From: Verrucomicrobium sp. BvORR106
GTDB lineage: Bacteria; Verrucomicrobiota; Verrucomicrobiia; Verrucomicrobiales; Verrucomicrobiaceae
Length of the DNA stretch: 64,000 nucleotides
NCBI RefSeq assembly: GCF_000739655.1
Contig: NZ_BATR01000016.1
Span: forward strand, 34,282 to 98,281
Direction: 5' to 3'
The notes below the pieces were generated by a model, which worked only from the letters and a program-made list of their open reading frames with translations, searched no databases and was not told where the DNA came from. Made by a program: the position numbers and the translations under genes. Positions within the stretch are counted from its first letter, which is position 1; every line of letters begins with the position of its first letter. Of this stretch, positions 35,600 through 43,389 are shown one piece after another.

Positions 35600-35837
35600 G
35601 GCGGGTCTTGGCTCCAAGGGAGGTTCCGATAACAAGGCAGACCAGGCAGGCGACACCCAGGCATCCAGTGTAGAATTCCCAGCGGTCGGTGTTCTTGCGC
35701 TGAAGCTGGAGTTGCTGCTCGAGTTCCACGACGCGACGTCGGGCCTGTTCATCAGGCTGGATGACCGTCCCGGCGGGTTGCTTGGCGCAGGATGCCAGCA
35801 AGAGGATGCTCAATAGCAATAGCAGGGATGATTTCAT
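35571..35837 (-). CDS. small lipoprotein (possibly a Rz1-like or entry-exclusion-type protein)
   Basis: About 88 residues from the ATG at 35837. A lipobox (LLLSILLLASC) gives a lipoylated cysteine near residue 17. A short coiled-coil-like segment (VVELEQQLQLQRK) and a second hydrophobic helix (VACLVCLVIGTSLGA) follow. The small size and the partner two-span membrane protein recall entry-exclusion or lysis-type proteins of plasmids, but this is only a comparison. The alternate start at 35945 is not supported. Confidence 0.5.
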   Translation of the reverse strand: MKSSLLLLLSILLLASCAKQPAGTVIQPDEQARRRVVELEQQLQLQRKNTDRWEFYTGCLGVACLVCLVIGTSLGAKTRHDACLQSQL

Positions 35838-35889
35838 GATTGGGTCTAAAGGTTTGGGTTTGGATTGAGTGGGTGGGATTGAAATGAAA

Positions 35890-35921
35890 AGCCCCGCGCC
35901 AACGGGTGTCGGCACGGGGCT
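35890..35921 (-). terminator. probable terminator of the 487-residue secreted protein gene
   Basis: Arms 35890-35896 and 35915-35921 (AGCCCCG/CGGGGCT) on the minus strand are followed by TTTTCATTTC. It is located between the secreted protein gene and the lipoprotein gene. A second GC-rich hairpin (about 35951-35979) lies just upstream of it. Confidence 0.5.
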
Positions 35922-36004
35922 ATGATGGTTTGATAGTGAGAACAAAGAAGCCAGCTATCCGCCAGGCAGATGGCTGGCTTCAAGTAATGAGGGAACGAGC
36001 GGAA

Positions 36005-37468
36005 TTAGAACTGTGAAGCACGCCCGCCGGCCAGGAAGATGAGCGTGGTGAACGCCCTGGCAACTCGCGGGGCATCTTCAGGGTTGCGAACCCTTAGCAA
36101 TACTTCAGCGGATTGATCTCTCCAGAGCTTGCCAGGATTGGAGCCTTCACCATCAACTTGGGTAAAGCTCGTAAAGGCATTCTTTCCATCACGCCCCTCC
36201 AGAACGACCGACACTCCATCTTCGAACGTCTTGGCGGTCACCAGCGTACCTAGGTCCTTTGCATCAAAGACAGCCAACACCACCTCGGATTGATCGACCC
36301 GGCCGCGAAGCACGAACCGTTTGTTGACCTTGCTGTAGCCAACAGTCATTGCGTCCATCTTGCTGTTGATGAACTGGGTGATTTCCTCGTATCTTGGAAT
36401 AGGTGCGGGGATCTCAGGCCCCGGTTTCAGACGTCCTGAAATCAGGTCCTGAAAGGTGGCGTTGATGCCAGGTGGCTCCGAGAACAATTCGACGGCGGCC
36501 TGTTCCCACGCTTTTCTCTCTTCTGCGGTACAAGCCCAACCCAACTCCGGATCGCGATCTCCAGTTCCTGGACCCAATGGCAGCAGGTTTCCCTGAACGG
36601 CTTCGGGGGTCGGGCGGGCAGTCACAGTGGCTCTCGCACTAATTGTTCGATTGCTGGATGTGAGAGCAGCAATTTGCGTCGACGTGAGATCGTCGCTGTC
36701 CAGCAGGAGAACTCCATCGTCACATAGCACCGTCATGCGGTTCTCCTGTAATCCAACAAGAATTGCACCGGTAATCTTGCGGTCGTGAAGAGCCAGAGAT
36801 TTAAGGGGCTCCATTCCGGCGAACAGATCCGTGTTAGCCCGAACGAGCCGCAGCAAATCTGTGGTCGCCTCAGAAAAGCTAACGCGTACAACTCCGCCAT
36901 CGTGTTTGAGCATGACCCCGCCATTGTCAAGACGGCTGACCTGTGGATTCACATAAATGACGCCATTGACCGTGATGGACCTGGAACTCCGGTCGGGGAC
37001 GGTACCCGTAGCGGCGGCCTGCCACACGCCACGATACCTAACCTGACCAGAGGACAGCTTCTGAATGTCACTGTCCAGTTGGGCAATGACTCGATCAATG
37101 TAGACCTTCGCCCGGGGAAACCTGTTTGCGAGGCCTACCGCTTCTGCTCGCTTCGCCGACAGGGTCTTAACGTCACCGGCGCCGGCGAGGACCACCATAG
37201 GGTCAGCATAACGATAGATGAGGCCAACTTGGTTCTTCGGGATACTCGAAGACTGACCGTCAGGCAGCAGCACTTTCAGCGCCACGGCAGATTCGAACTC
37301 CACTTTGGAGATCTCCAAAGCCGATGAGTACTGGTCCGTGGTACCGGAACGCGAGAGAATGACAAGGGCGGTGGCGGGTTCCGGGAGTGGAGCCGCCACA
37401 GCAGCACCATGAGACCCCGAGCACAAAAGCAGGGCATGTAGCAGGAATGTCTGGAATGTAGATTTCAT
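36005..37468 (-). CDS. secreted hypothetical protein of the mobile module
   Basis: About 487 residues from the ATG at 37468 (open to 37495). The N-terminus MKSTFQTFLLHALLLCSGSHG is a signal peptide. No known domain is recognised. Residues 60-130 (VALKVLLPDGQSSSIPKNQV, then LSAKRAEAVGLANRFPRAKV) might resemble SHD1-like surface or SLA1 modules of planctomycetes and verrucomicrobia, but this is weak. It is transcribed divergently from the XRE gene at 37577, with which it shares a 108-base upstream region. Confidence 0.6.
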   Translation of the reverse strand: MKSTFQTFLLHALLLCSGSHGAAVAAPLPEPATALVILSRSGTTDQYSSALEISKVEFESAVALKVLLPDGQSSSIPKNQVGLIYRYADPMVVLAGAGDVKTLSAKRAEAVGLANRFPRAKVYIDRVIAQLDSDIQKLSSGQVRYRGVWQAAATGTVPDRSSRSITVNGVIYVNPQVSRLDNGGVMLKHDGGVVRVSFSEATTDLLRLVRANTDLFAGMEPLKSLALHDRKITGAILVGLQENRMTVLCDDGVLLLDSDDLTSTQIAALTSSNRTISARATVTARPTPEAVQGNLLPLGPGTGDRDPELGWACTAEERKAWEQAAVELFSEPPGINATFQDLISGRLKPGPEIPAPIPRYEEITQFINSKMDAMTVGYSKVNKRFVLRGRVDQSEVVLAVFDAKDLGTLVTAKTFEDGVSVVLEGRDGKNAFTSFTQVDGEGSNPGKLWRDQSAEVLLRVRNPEDAPRVARAFTTLIFLAGGRASQF

Positions 37469-37522
37469 ATGTTGGAGTGGGATCGCAGAGTGCAAGGCGG
37501 TTCACATACGTGTCGCGCAATA

Positions 37523-37536
37523 CACTACCGTTAGTG
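37523..37536. promoter_or_regulatory. candidate operator in the divergent region between the secreted protein gene and the XRE gene
   Basis: CACTA-CCGT-TAGTG is a 5-base perfect inverted repeat in the 108-base divergent gap. A TACAAT box (37549-37554) lies between it and the XRE start. Such dyads are typical of Cro-type operators; the link is inference. Confidence 0.3.
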
Positions 37537-37576
37537 AGGTGTAAAGGGTACAATCAGCGCCCTATGCTTGCGTTGA

Positions 37577-37855
37577 ATGGAGGGCTCCACGATTCAGCGT
37601 CTGCTGGCCAAGCTCAGGCAGTTGCGCCTGGGCCGGGGCTGGACGCAGGAGGAGTTCTCCGAGAAGTCAGGGATTTCTTACAAGTACTACCAGGCGGTAG
37701 AAGCAGGGCGGAAACTGGACCTGCGTCTTTCCACTCTGGAACGCCTGGCAAAAGCCCACCAGTTGGAGGTGTGGCAGTTGCTGCTGCCAGGGGAGGACGA
37801 AGCTCCCGCACCTTCGGCCCGGGCCAGAAAGCAGAGCGCCCGACGAAAGAAGTAA
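37577..37855 (+). CDS. XRE-family helix-turn-helix regulator of the mobile module
   Basis: A 92-residue protein. The HTH_3 domain covers about residues 6-65 (LLAKLRQLRLGRGWTQEEF, then SEKSGISYKYYQAVEAGRK and LSTLERLAKAHQLEVWQLL). The tail is basic (SARARKQSARRKK). It probably autoregulates the divergent promoter that also drives the secreted protein gene. It is the only plus-strand gene in the 31-41 kb module. Confidence 0.8.
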   Translation: MEGSTIQRLLAKLRQLRLGRGWTQEEFSEKSGISYKYYQAVEAGRKLDLRLSTLERLAKAHQLEVWQLLLPGEDEAPAPSARARKQSARRKK

Positions 37856-38107
37856 TCGGGTTTTCCCAGCGACACTCATCGAAGGCCTCGCAGCCCCTGC
37901 CGGGAGACGGAATGATGTCCAGACTGTCCAGTCCTTCCGAGTAGCCGCCATGAGCCGAAGCAGCCTGGTCTTCTAATCCGGACTCATCGGCGGGATGGAG
38001 ATGACGCAGAGCTCAGCTTCCAGCGTTTAACCAGATGATGCAGTTCAACGCCCCTACTCCCGGAGACCAGTGACCTCACGATAGAGCAGGGCGTGGCTGA
38101 TCGCCCC
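37856..38107. other. short gap after the XRE gene
   Basis: Nothing recognisable. Confidence 0.3.
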
Positions 38108-38665
38108 TCAGGCAGCGCGATCATGAGCGTGGCCGTTGAGGGTCGGATGACGCAGGCGGGATTGGCGGGGTTTGCCAACCTGAGCTAGCAACTCATCAAT
38201 GAGCTGGGAAGCCTGCATCTTGTTGAGCTGCCTCACCCCGACGCCGAAGAGCTGGAGGGCGAGTTCATCAATGAGATGTTTGTCGAGTTGGTAGTCGCTC
38301 ACCAAGCGTAGAATGAATCCTCGCTGGCCTTCGGTGCAGAGCCACGGAGCGTCCGTCCCATGGGATGAACGGACCTGTCCATTGGTAATGGGCACCAGTC
38401 GCCTTCCTTTCTTGTGGGGAGCTGGACCGTTGCCGAAGCTGGCCCGGCCATCCACGATGCCGTAGGTGCAGGGATCGGGTACGAAGCCGACATGTTGGAT
38501 CTCACGATCCACGGATTGCTGCAGCATTTGATAGAGCCTCCGGCATTCGGCTTCGGCCTGGGAAAGGTCGGTGAGTTCGACCTGAACCGAGGCGCTGAAG
38601 CTGTGACTGCTGAAGGCGGGCAGTCCGAGCTTTTTACTGTAGTTGGCTGACAACGTGATTGCCAT
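38108..38665 (-). CDS. hypothetical protein of the mobile module
   Basis: A 185-residue protein, no recognised family. The N-terminal half begins with ITLSANYSKKLGLPAFSSHS, in the style of plasmid proteins that carry a beta-rich core; the C-terminal third contains LIDELALQLFGVGVRQLNKM and ASQLIDELLAQVG, which look like a helical UBA-like or tailed helix pair. No membrane segment. Coding character is good, and it fits between 38782 and 37856 on the same strand as the module genes. Confidence 0.6.
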   Translation of the reverse strand: MAITLSANYSKKLGLPAFSSHSFSASVQVELTDLSQAEAECRRLYQMLQQSVDREIQHVGFVPDPCTYGIVDGRASFGNGPAPHKKGRRLVPITNGQVRSSHGTDAPWLCTEGQRGFILRLVSDYQLDKHLIDELALQLFGVGVRQLNKMQASQLIDELLAQVGKPRQSRLRHPTLNGHAHDRAA

Positions 38666-38729
38666 AGAAGTGTTCCTCTCAAATTGGAGTTTGCCTTTGG
38701 AGTTGAACCGCCTGCCCTAAAACAACAAA

Positions 38730-38748
38730 ACCCGGCGAAGGGCCGGGT
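38730..38748 (-). terminator. rho-independent terminator after the 71-residue gene
   Basis: ACCCGGC/GCCGGGT stem with a five-base loop (arms 38730-38736 and 38742-38748). On the minus strand it is followed by TTTTGTTGTTTT, a U-rich tail. It lies directly downstream of the gene at 38782-38997. Confidence 0.8.
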
Positions 38749-38781
38749 CAGTCAATCAAGGGCTGGAGGAGTGATGGACGG

Positions 38782-38997
38782 CTACGGCCTGGGTGGGCCT
38801 TCGCCGGGATGGGGGTGTTTCTGAATCGCGGAAAATGCAGTGTGCGCGATCTGCCAGCCGGGTGTGCCAGTGAGGGCAACCGTGAGCAGTTCATCCACGA
38901 GTCGGGTCATCGGCTTGCGCCGGCGTTTCGCTTCGTGGAAAAGAGCGCATACCACGTTCCGTGAGATCCGAGGTATGTAGTATCGGGGACGGGACAT
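38782..38997 (-). CDS. small hypothetical protein
   Basis: A 71-residue protein: MSRPRYYIPRISRNVVCALFHEAKRRRK would be its first 28 residues; PMTRLVDELLTVAL follows as a helix. The basic, helix-forming first half resembles short ribbon-helix-helix-type DNA-binding proteins of plasmids (P-M-T-R-L-V-D-E-L is a good RHH helix pattern). A strong terminator follows it. Confidence 0.5.
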   Translation of the reverse strand: MSRPRYYIPRISRNVVCALFHEAKRRRKPMTRLVDELLTVALTGTPGWQIAHTAFSAIQKHPHPGEGPPRP

Positions 38998-39316
38998 GGG
39001 ACTGAGATGACAGCAGATAACCTGCGTCGTTCAGGTTCATATAACACCCTGAGCGTCTTCGTTGCAGGCAGCGCAATCGGTCTGCATCGCCAAAGGGCGG
39101 ACAAAGGTTCCGAAACCTGTCTTGCCGGGGCCACGCATTGGCAACCTTCCCCTTCAGATCTTCGAAGCCCGAACGAAGCAATGGAGGAATGCGGCTTACG
39201 CTACCCTGAGGGAGTCCTTTCAGGAAGCGGAGAACACCCAGTAGAACCGGCTTTTGCCAAAATCTGGGTTCTGTTGCCACACAATTTCCATAAACTGAAT
39301 TGTATGGCATTCATCC

Positions 39317-39337
39317 TCAACAAACGACTGAAGATCG
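39317..39337 (+). repeat. direct repeat copy 1 (possible iteron)
   Basis: TCAACAAACGACTGAAGATC plus G. It matches the copy at 39408-39428 with one mismatch (A to G). Confidence 0.5.
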
Positions 39338-39407
39338 TGATTTCACTGGTTTTAGCCACACAAAACGACAGAAATGTCGAAAATCGGGAGCTATAAGCCA
39401 TTGAGTA

Positions 39408-39428
39408 TCAACAAACGACTGAAGGTCG
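39408..39428 (+). repeat. direct repeat copy 2 (possible iteron)
   Basis: Second copy of the 21-base repeat, 91 bases downstream of the first; 20 of 21 bases match. Confidence 0.5.
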
Positions 39429-39839
39429 AGATGTTTATTCTATTGCCAATTCTGTACCGTGGTCGGGTCGGAGTAGCAGCTCAATGCTGAACGTGCGCGC
39501 GACGACGGGTTTCCCTGTGCTCAAAGATCCCAAGTCGAGGATCCGGCAGCGTGGACTCGGGTACAGTAGCAACTATTGTAAACGCTGCCGCGCAAGCGCC
39601 GATGTGGTACATCCCTCGCCGTCCGGTCCTTCCTCCCGCTTCGCGGTCGTCGGACGCAGACGGCTTCGGGCTGACCCATCGACGGCTTGGTGCTTAGCGG
39701 CACGGCTAGCGCCGTGGACTAGGATTCCGGTTCTCTGTGGAACGTAACTAAACCTACACGATTTGGAGGTATCACAGGAGTTTACAGACGGCAAGGACAC
39801 GACAGAGAGTCAATGACCCTCTGCCGCGCCCGGGTTGAC

Positions 39840-41009
39840 TCAGGGGGCCAAACAGGTAGCCGCCTTGAGAACGTACCGACCAGCCTCCCGATCGATCACC
39901 ATTTGCTGTCCCCATGAGGGGTCATAAACCGGAGTCATTTTCCCATATTGGTCGACATCCACCAATGTTGGGGGACCCAACTTTGGTAGCAAGTCTTCCC
40001 AACACAGGTTGATGCCCGACAATGACAACGCGGCCAGTTCTTTCGATTTTCGATTGAAGTAGCTTCGGCCTACGCTCTCACGGTACCAATCGATGACGGG
40101 CAGGCCATCAATCTCGATGCCCTGACGAAGGCAATGGGCGAGCAGAGTATCCATGTTGCAAGGTTGTGAAACAAGCTTACCCGTTGGAAGCTTGCAAAGC
40201 ACGTGACGAAGGGACCGGTACAAGGACAGATAGTCAAAATTGACCATTGGTCTCTTGGTTTTGTCTCCGAGGAATTTTGCAATTCTGGTCTTACTGAGCA
40301 ACCGTATTTCCACTCGCAAGCACCCCTCTGAAAGGTACATGCGGTTCGATGTCTTAGCCTCTTTGCGAGCTTTGTTGTAGCAACTCAGCCACACATCCTT
40401 GCCTTTCCATTGTACTGTCTGCGGATCGCTTCTCACGGAGGCATCCACTGACAGTTCATCGAAAACCTCCGGCCAAGCATGCAGTCCGAGTACACGAACC
40501 GAGCGCATGGCATTGAGGAATTCACCTGGTCTCACTGGCAAATTCAGAACCACATCCAACCGGATGGTGTCCTTCCAGGGAATGCCTCGTTCGGCGATAG
40601 AATCCAGTTCGAGATGAACCTTTTCCATCGCTTCCCTCAGCTCCTCCTGGTTGCGCAACAACTGACCGTTTGATGAACGGAGCATACGAGGCAGAGCTGC
40701 CACCCTCACATGCTGAATAGTGTATTTGTTGCCCTTGGCCCCGATGGACTCCGATTTTTTCCTTTGAGAATGGCGAACATCAAGCGTTTGCTTTTTGCAG
40801 CCGCTCCAATCAGAGCTCGATCCCGTGGAGATGCTCCACACGCCGTCAGCGTAGATGCCGTTTTTATCTAGTTCAGAAACCACATGTGGCTTCAAAGGAC
40901 GGTCACATACAAAGTGAATTGTATCGATCAAACAAGTTTGAGAAGAACTCCACGCGTAGCCGGGATACGGCGAGGAGAAGCTGACTGACTCCCCTGCTGG
41001 TTGACCCAT
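39840..41009 (-). CDS. possible phage/plasmid replication initiation protein (gene II/X-like)
   Basis: About 389 residues. The ATG at 41009 has a good ribosome site (GAGGG, 5 bases upstream); upstream ATGs at 41111 and 41135 have none. The N-terminus SSSQTCLIDTIHFVCDRPL and LRVEIRLL in the centre follow the pattern of phage/plasmid replication proteins of the gene II/X type (MIDTI-, then a LRxExRL element). No complete set of catalytic tyrosines can be assigned by eye, so this is a tentative call. It starts the minus-strand module and lies just left of the tRNA-Cys gene. Confidence 0.45.
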   Translation of the reverse strand: MGQPAGESVSFSSPYPGYAWSSSQTCLIDTIHFVCDRPLKPHVVSELDKNGIYADGVWSISTGSSSDWSGCKKQTLDVRHSQRKKSESIGAKGNKYTIQHVRVAALPRMLRSSNGQLLRNQEELREAMEKVHLELDSIAERGIPWKDTIRLDVVLNLPVRPGEFLNAMRSVRVLGLHAWPEVFDELSVDASVRSDPQTVQWKGKDVWLSCYNKARKEAKTSNRMYLSEGCLRVEIRLLSKTRIAKFLGDKTKRPMVNFDYLSLYRSLRHVLCKLPTGKLVSQPCNMDTLLAHCLRQGIEIDGLPVIDWYRESVGRSYFNRKSKELAALSLSGINLCWEDLLPKLGPPTLVDVDQYGKMTPVYDPSWGQQMVIDREAGRYVLKAATCLAP

Positions 41010-41135
41010 GATTCCCTCGTCCAATAGTTCGTCGCTTCCACCCAACTGGCGCTGGCAGGGATGCTGGCAACCACGGAAGTAACGCTTGCTTGGCTGATTT
41101 AATGAACACATGATCAATGCAGGTCCCTGGCTCAA

Positions 41136-41503
41136 GCCCGGTTTTCCGAACCTGAACTGGGTCAGTAGTGAGCGAAGAATCTCGCTCTGGTGTTTTGCTT
41201 CTCGTTCTAGACGACTGAGTGGTAGTGGTGCCCTATTCCTCCTTTCAGTTGGTTGGTATGCGATGTCTCTCGGGCGATGGGGCGAAGCCCTACCCAGTAA
41301 TTGTCGGTGTTGGGCTCACTGTGACAGTGGTAGGGCGTCTTTCCCAGCCCACCGGGTGCAGGTCCAGAGACCTTAAAACGGACCCTGTTTCAGTTGCCAA
41401 TTCAGTTCGCGAACAATACTAGACTTCAGTGAACGTGGCTGAAGTGTTGCCACTGCTGTTGCCACTCAATTCGAAAAAAAGCGTAACTCGTTGAGTTTGA
41501 GAG
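41136..41503. other. gap between the replication-like gene and tRNA-Cys
   Basis: No gene supported. It is the sequence between the module and the 3' end of the tRNA, where an attachment site or remnant of an integrase would be expected, but none can be read. Confidence 0.4.
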
Positions 41504-41578
41504 TGGAGGCGAGGGCGGGAATTGAACCCGCGCATACCGGTTTTGCAGACCAGTGCATTACCACTTTGCTACCTCGCC
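41504..41578 (-). tRNA. tRNA-Cys (GCA)
   Basis: A 75-base cloverleaf on the minus strand. The acceptor stem GGCGAGG pairs with CCTCGCC, the anticodon loop CTGCAAA holds anticodon GCA, the T arm is GCGGG-TTCAATT-CCCGC, and CCA is encoded. It is a typical integration target: its 3' end faces the module at 31-41 kb, and the repeat content and base composition change here. Confidence 0.95.
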
Positions 41579-42032
41579 ATGCGCGACTCCCAAGGGGAGA
41601 GCGGCCGGGAAAGTAGCGTGGGGGGCGGGAAAAGAAAGGGAAAAGTTCAGCAAAGACACCAGACTGCCAGACTCCAGACATCAGACCTGAGCTGACGCCT
41701 AGAAGGGAGCCCCGGGGGCTTGGAAGTCAGGGGTGGCTCGCGGCAGGCGGGGCGCTTGAGCCAGAGGGAACGACGTTCGCGGCAAGATGCCGCGAACAGC
41801 ACGCAGGATGCGTGCGCTCCCCAATGACCGCTCCGGCGGACGGGTACTCCTTTGCGGGAGCTCAGGTCTGGCGTCTGGAGTCTGGCAGTCTTCTGTCTCC
41901 CGTGAAGCGGGCTCAGGCTGAAGCCTGGACTCCGTACAGCTTCGGGCCCAACGCCTTGACGCACTGCCCACTGACGGACTGACGCACTGCAACCTCCGGT
42001 TGAGCCCCGCCCTCGCGACCGGCAAACTCCGG
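41579..42032. other. 450-base gap with interspersed-repeat sequence
   Basis: Contains about 41655-42010 of a repeat with tracts such as CAGACTCCAGACATCAGACC and a GCTTCAGCCTG block. Similar sequences recur at 47370-47560, 49680-49750, 53395-53520 and 60020-60400. No gene. Confidence 0.6.
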
Positions 42033-42791
42033 CTAAAACACGGTAATCGGCCCCGGAATAATCCGCACTCCCCCTGGCCCCAGGGGATTGCCCATGGTCT
42101 CCTGGATCTCGGTGACGATGTTGTCCTTGAAGCTGACGGTGAGGCGGCCGACCTCGACTTTCACATAGATGGTGCGCTGGACGAGGTTGCCCTCGGCATC
42201 GCGGCCGGTGGTGATCTGGGGGACGCGGTCGAAGATGCTGTACTCCAGGGCTTCCTCCCGACCGGCAGCGGTGATCTTGGAAGACTTGCGGGTGGGGTTG
42301 CCGAGGGAGGTTTTGACCTCATCCACGGTCATGCCGAGGGCGACCTGCTTGTTGGCGATGACCTCATCGACGGCCTTTTGGCGCTCAAAGAAGGCCTTCA
42401 ACTTCTCGGCCAGTTTGGGGTCGGCGGACTTGAGGTCGCTCATCTTCATCCAACCGGCGACATCGCCGTGGCGGGCGCGGCCGCGGACCTTGTAGAGATC
42501 TTCCGCCATGGCGACGAGCTGCACGGTGGTGCCGGGGGCCATCGCGCCCAGGGGACGCTGGAGGTCGAGCTGGTAGTAGATGACGGACTCACCCGCGACG
42601 GTGAGGCGCACGGGCTTGGGCAGGATGTCCTCGATGTACATGGCCCCGGGCTCCGTGTTGGCAGCCAGGCGGGAGCGGCCCCCCAGGCTGCTGCTCTGGG
42701 CAGAGGCGGTGGCTGGGGGGAACGCGAACGTGAGTGTCAGCGTGGCCGCTGCCAGTGCGAGGACCTGTGCCGAGGAGGGAGCGAGGGGCAT
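42033..42791 (-). CDS. secreted hypothetical protein with SH3-like and SmpA/OmlA-like parts
   Basis: A 252-residue protein with a signal peptide (LALAAATLTLTFAFPPATASA). A middle region (ESVIYYQLDLQRPLGAMAPG, AEDLYKVRGRARHGDVAGWM) looks like an SH3-like domain. The C-terminal part (VALGMTVDEVKTSLGNPTRK, then RLTVSFKDNIVTEIQETMG) follows the SmpA/OmlA lipoprotein pattern. It has no lipobox. Role in envelope assembly or binding is inference. Confidence 0.65.
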   Translation of the reverse strand: MPLAPSSAQVLALAAATLTLTFAFPPATASAQSSSLGGRSRLAANTEPGAMYIEDILPKPVRLTVAGESVIYYQLDLQRPLGAMAPGTTVQLVAMAEDLYKVRGRARHGDVAGWMKMSDLKSADPKLAEKLKAFFERQKAVDEVIANKQVALGMTVDEVKTSLGNPTRKSSKITAAGREEALEYSIFDRVPQITTGRDAEGNLVQRTIYVKVEVGRLTVSFKDNIVTEIQETMGNPLGPGGVRIIPGPITVF

Positions 42792-43024
42792 GTTCGGTGA
42801 GAGGTTAGACGTTATGAGTTAAACGTTAGACGGGCCTGAGAGGAGAGGGAAAGAGGGAGTTACTCTGGGACTTCGACGCGCTGGGCGGAAGTTCATTCAA
42901 TCAAGGTGAAGGGAAAAGGGCAAACGAGGGAAGAGGGATAAGTGGGACCCGCTGCGCGGCTTCTCGATTCTCACACAAAGGCACGAAGGCACAAAGAGGG
43001 GCTCGAGATGCGGCTGGCGGGGCT

Positions 43025-43107
43025 CTGTTCGTAGTACAAACTTCAGTTTGCTTCAGGGCATCTGGGGTAAGGCGTACTGAGCAAACTGAAGTTTGTACTA
43101 CGAACAG
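43025..43107. repeat. interspersed inverted-repeat element, copy 1
   Basis: Two perfect 27-base arms (43025-43051 and 43081-43107) separated by 29 bases form a large hairpin; the arm contains GTAGTACAAACTTCAGTTTG. A related element lies at 54392-54466 and a single half-site at 47586-47606. No protein is encoded. Confidence 0.85.
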
Positions 43108-43248
43108 CTTCGAACTGAGCGGGGCTGGGACCCCCCTCCTTTAGGCAGGCGGAGATCTTTGTGCCTTCGTGCCTTTGTGTGAGGATGAATTGTCAGGGGT
43201 TGCCTACAGCCCGGGAGGATTGAACGTTGGGGCGGAAGGCGACGCCAT

Positions 43249-43312
43249 GGGACGCTTGGCAGGAACCGGGACAGGAATGTCCCTCGCTCCTTTTACTGAG
43301 CGCTCCGGTGGC
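43249..43312. repeat. interspersed repeat of the GGGACGCTTGGC family, partial copy
   Basis: Contains GGGACGCTTGGCAGGAACCG and GACAGGAATGTCCCTCGCTC. Related copies are at 53395-53520 (inverse orientation), 60150-60190 and 60280-60400. Confidence 0.6.
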
Positions 43313-43389
43313 AGCATTCAGGGCATGAGTCTCCCGCACAGCGGGCTCCCACTTTTCACTTTTTACTCTCCACTTTTTACTCCCGACGC

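Larger units (their letters stand above)
38998..39839. other. 840-base gap between the small gene and the replication-like gene
   Basis: No supported gene. It contains two 21-base direct repeats (listed separately) and a GC-rich stretch at about 39480-39720. This could be an origin or transfer region of the module; that is inference. Confidence 0.4.
42792..43389. other. 600-base gap with repeats
   Basis: Holds the 27-base perfect inverted repeat element (43025-43107) and a copy of the GACAGGAATGTCC-containing repeat (43249-43312). The rest shows no gene. Confidence 0.6.

Noticed and set aside
31353..41009. Prophage
   Set aside because: No capsid, portal, terminase or tail gene was recognised.
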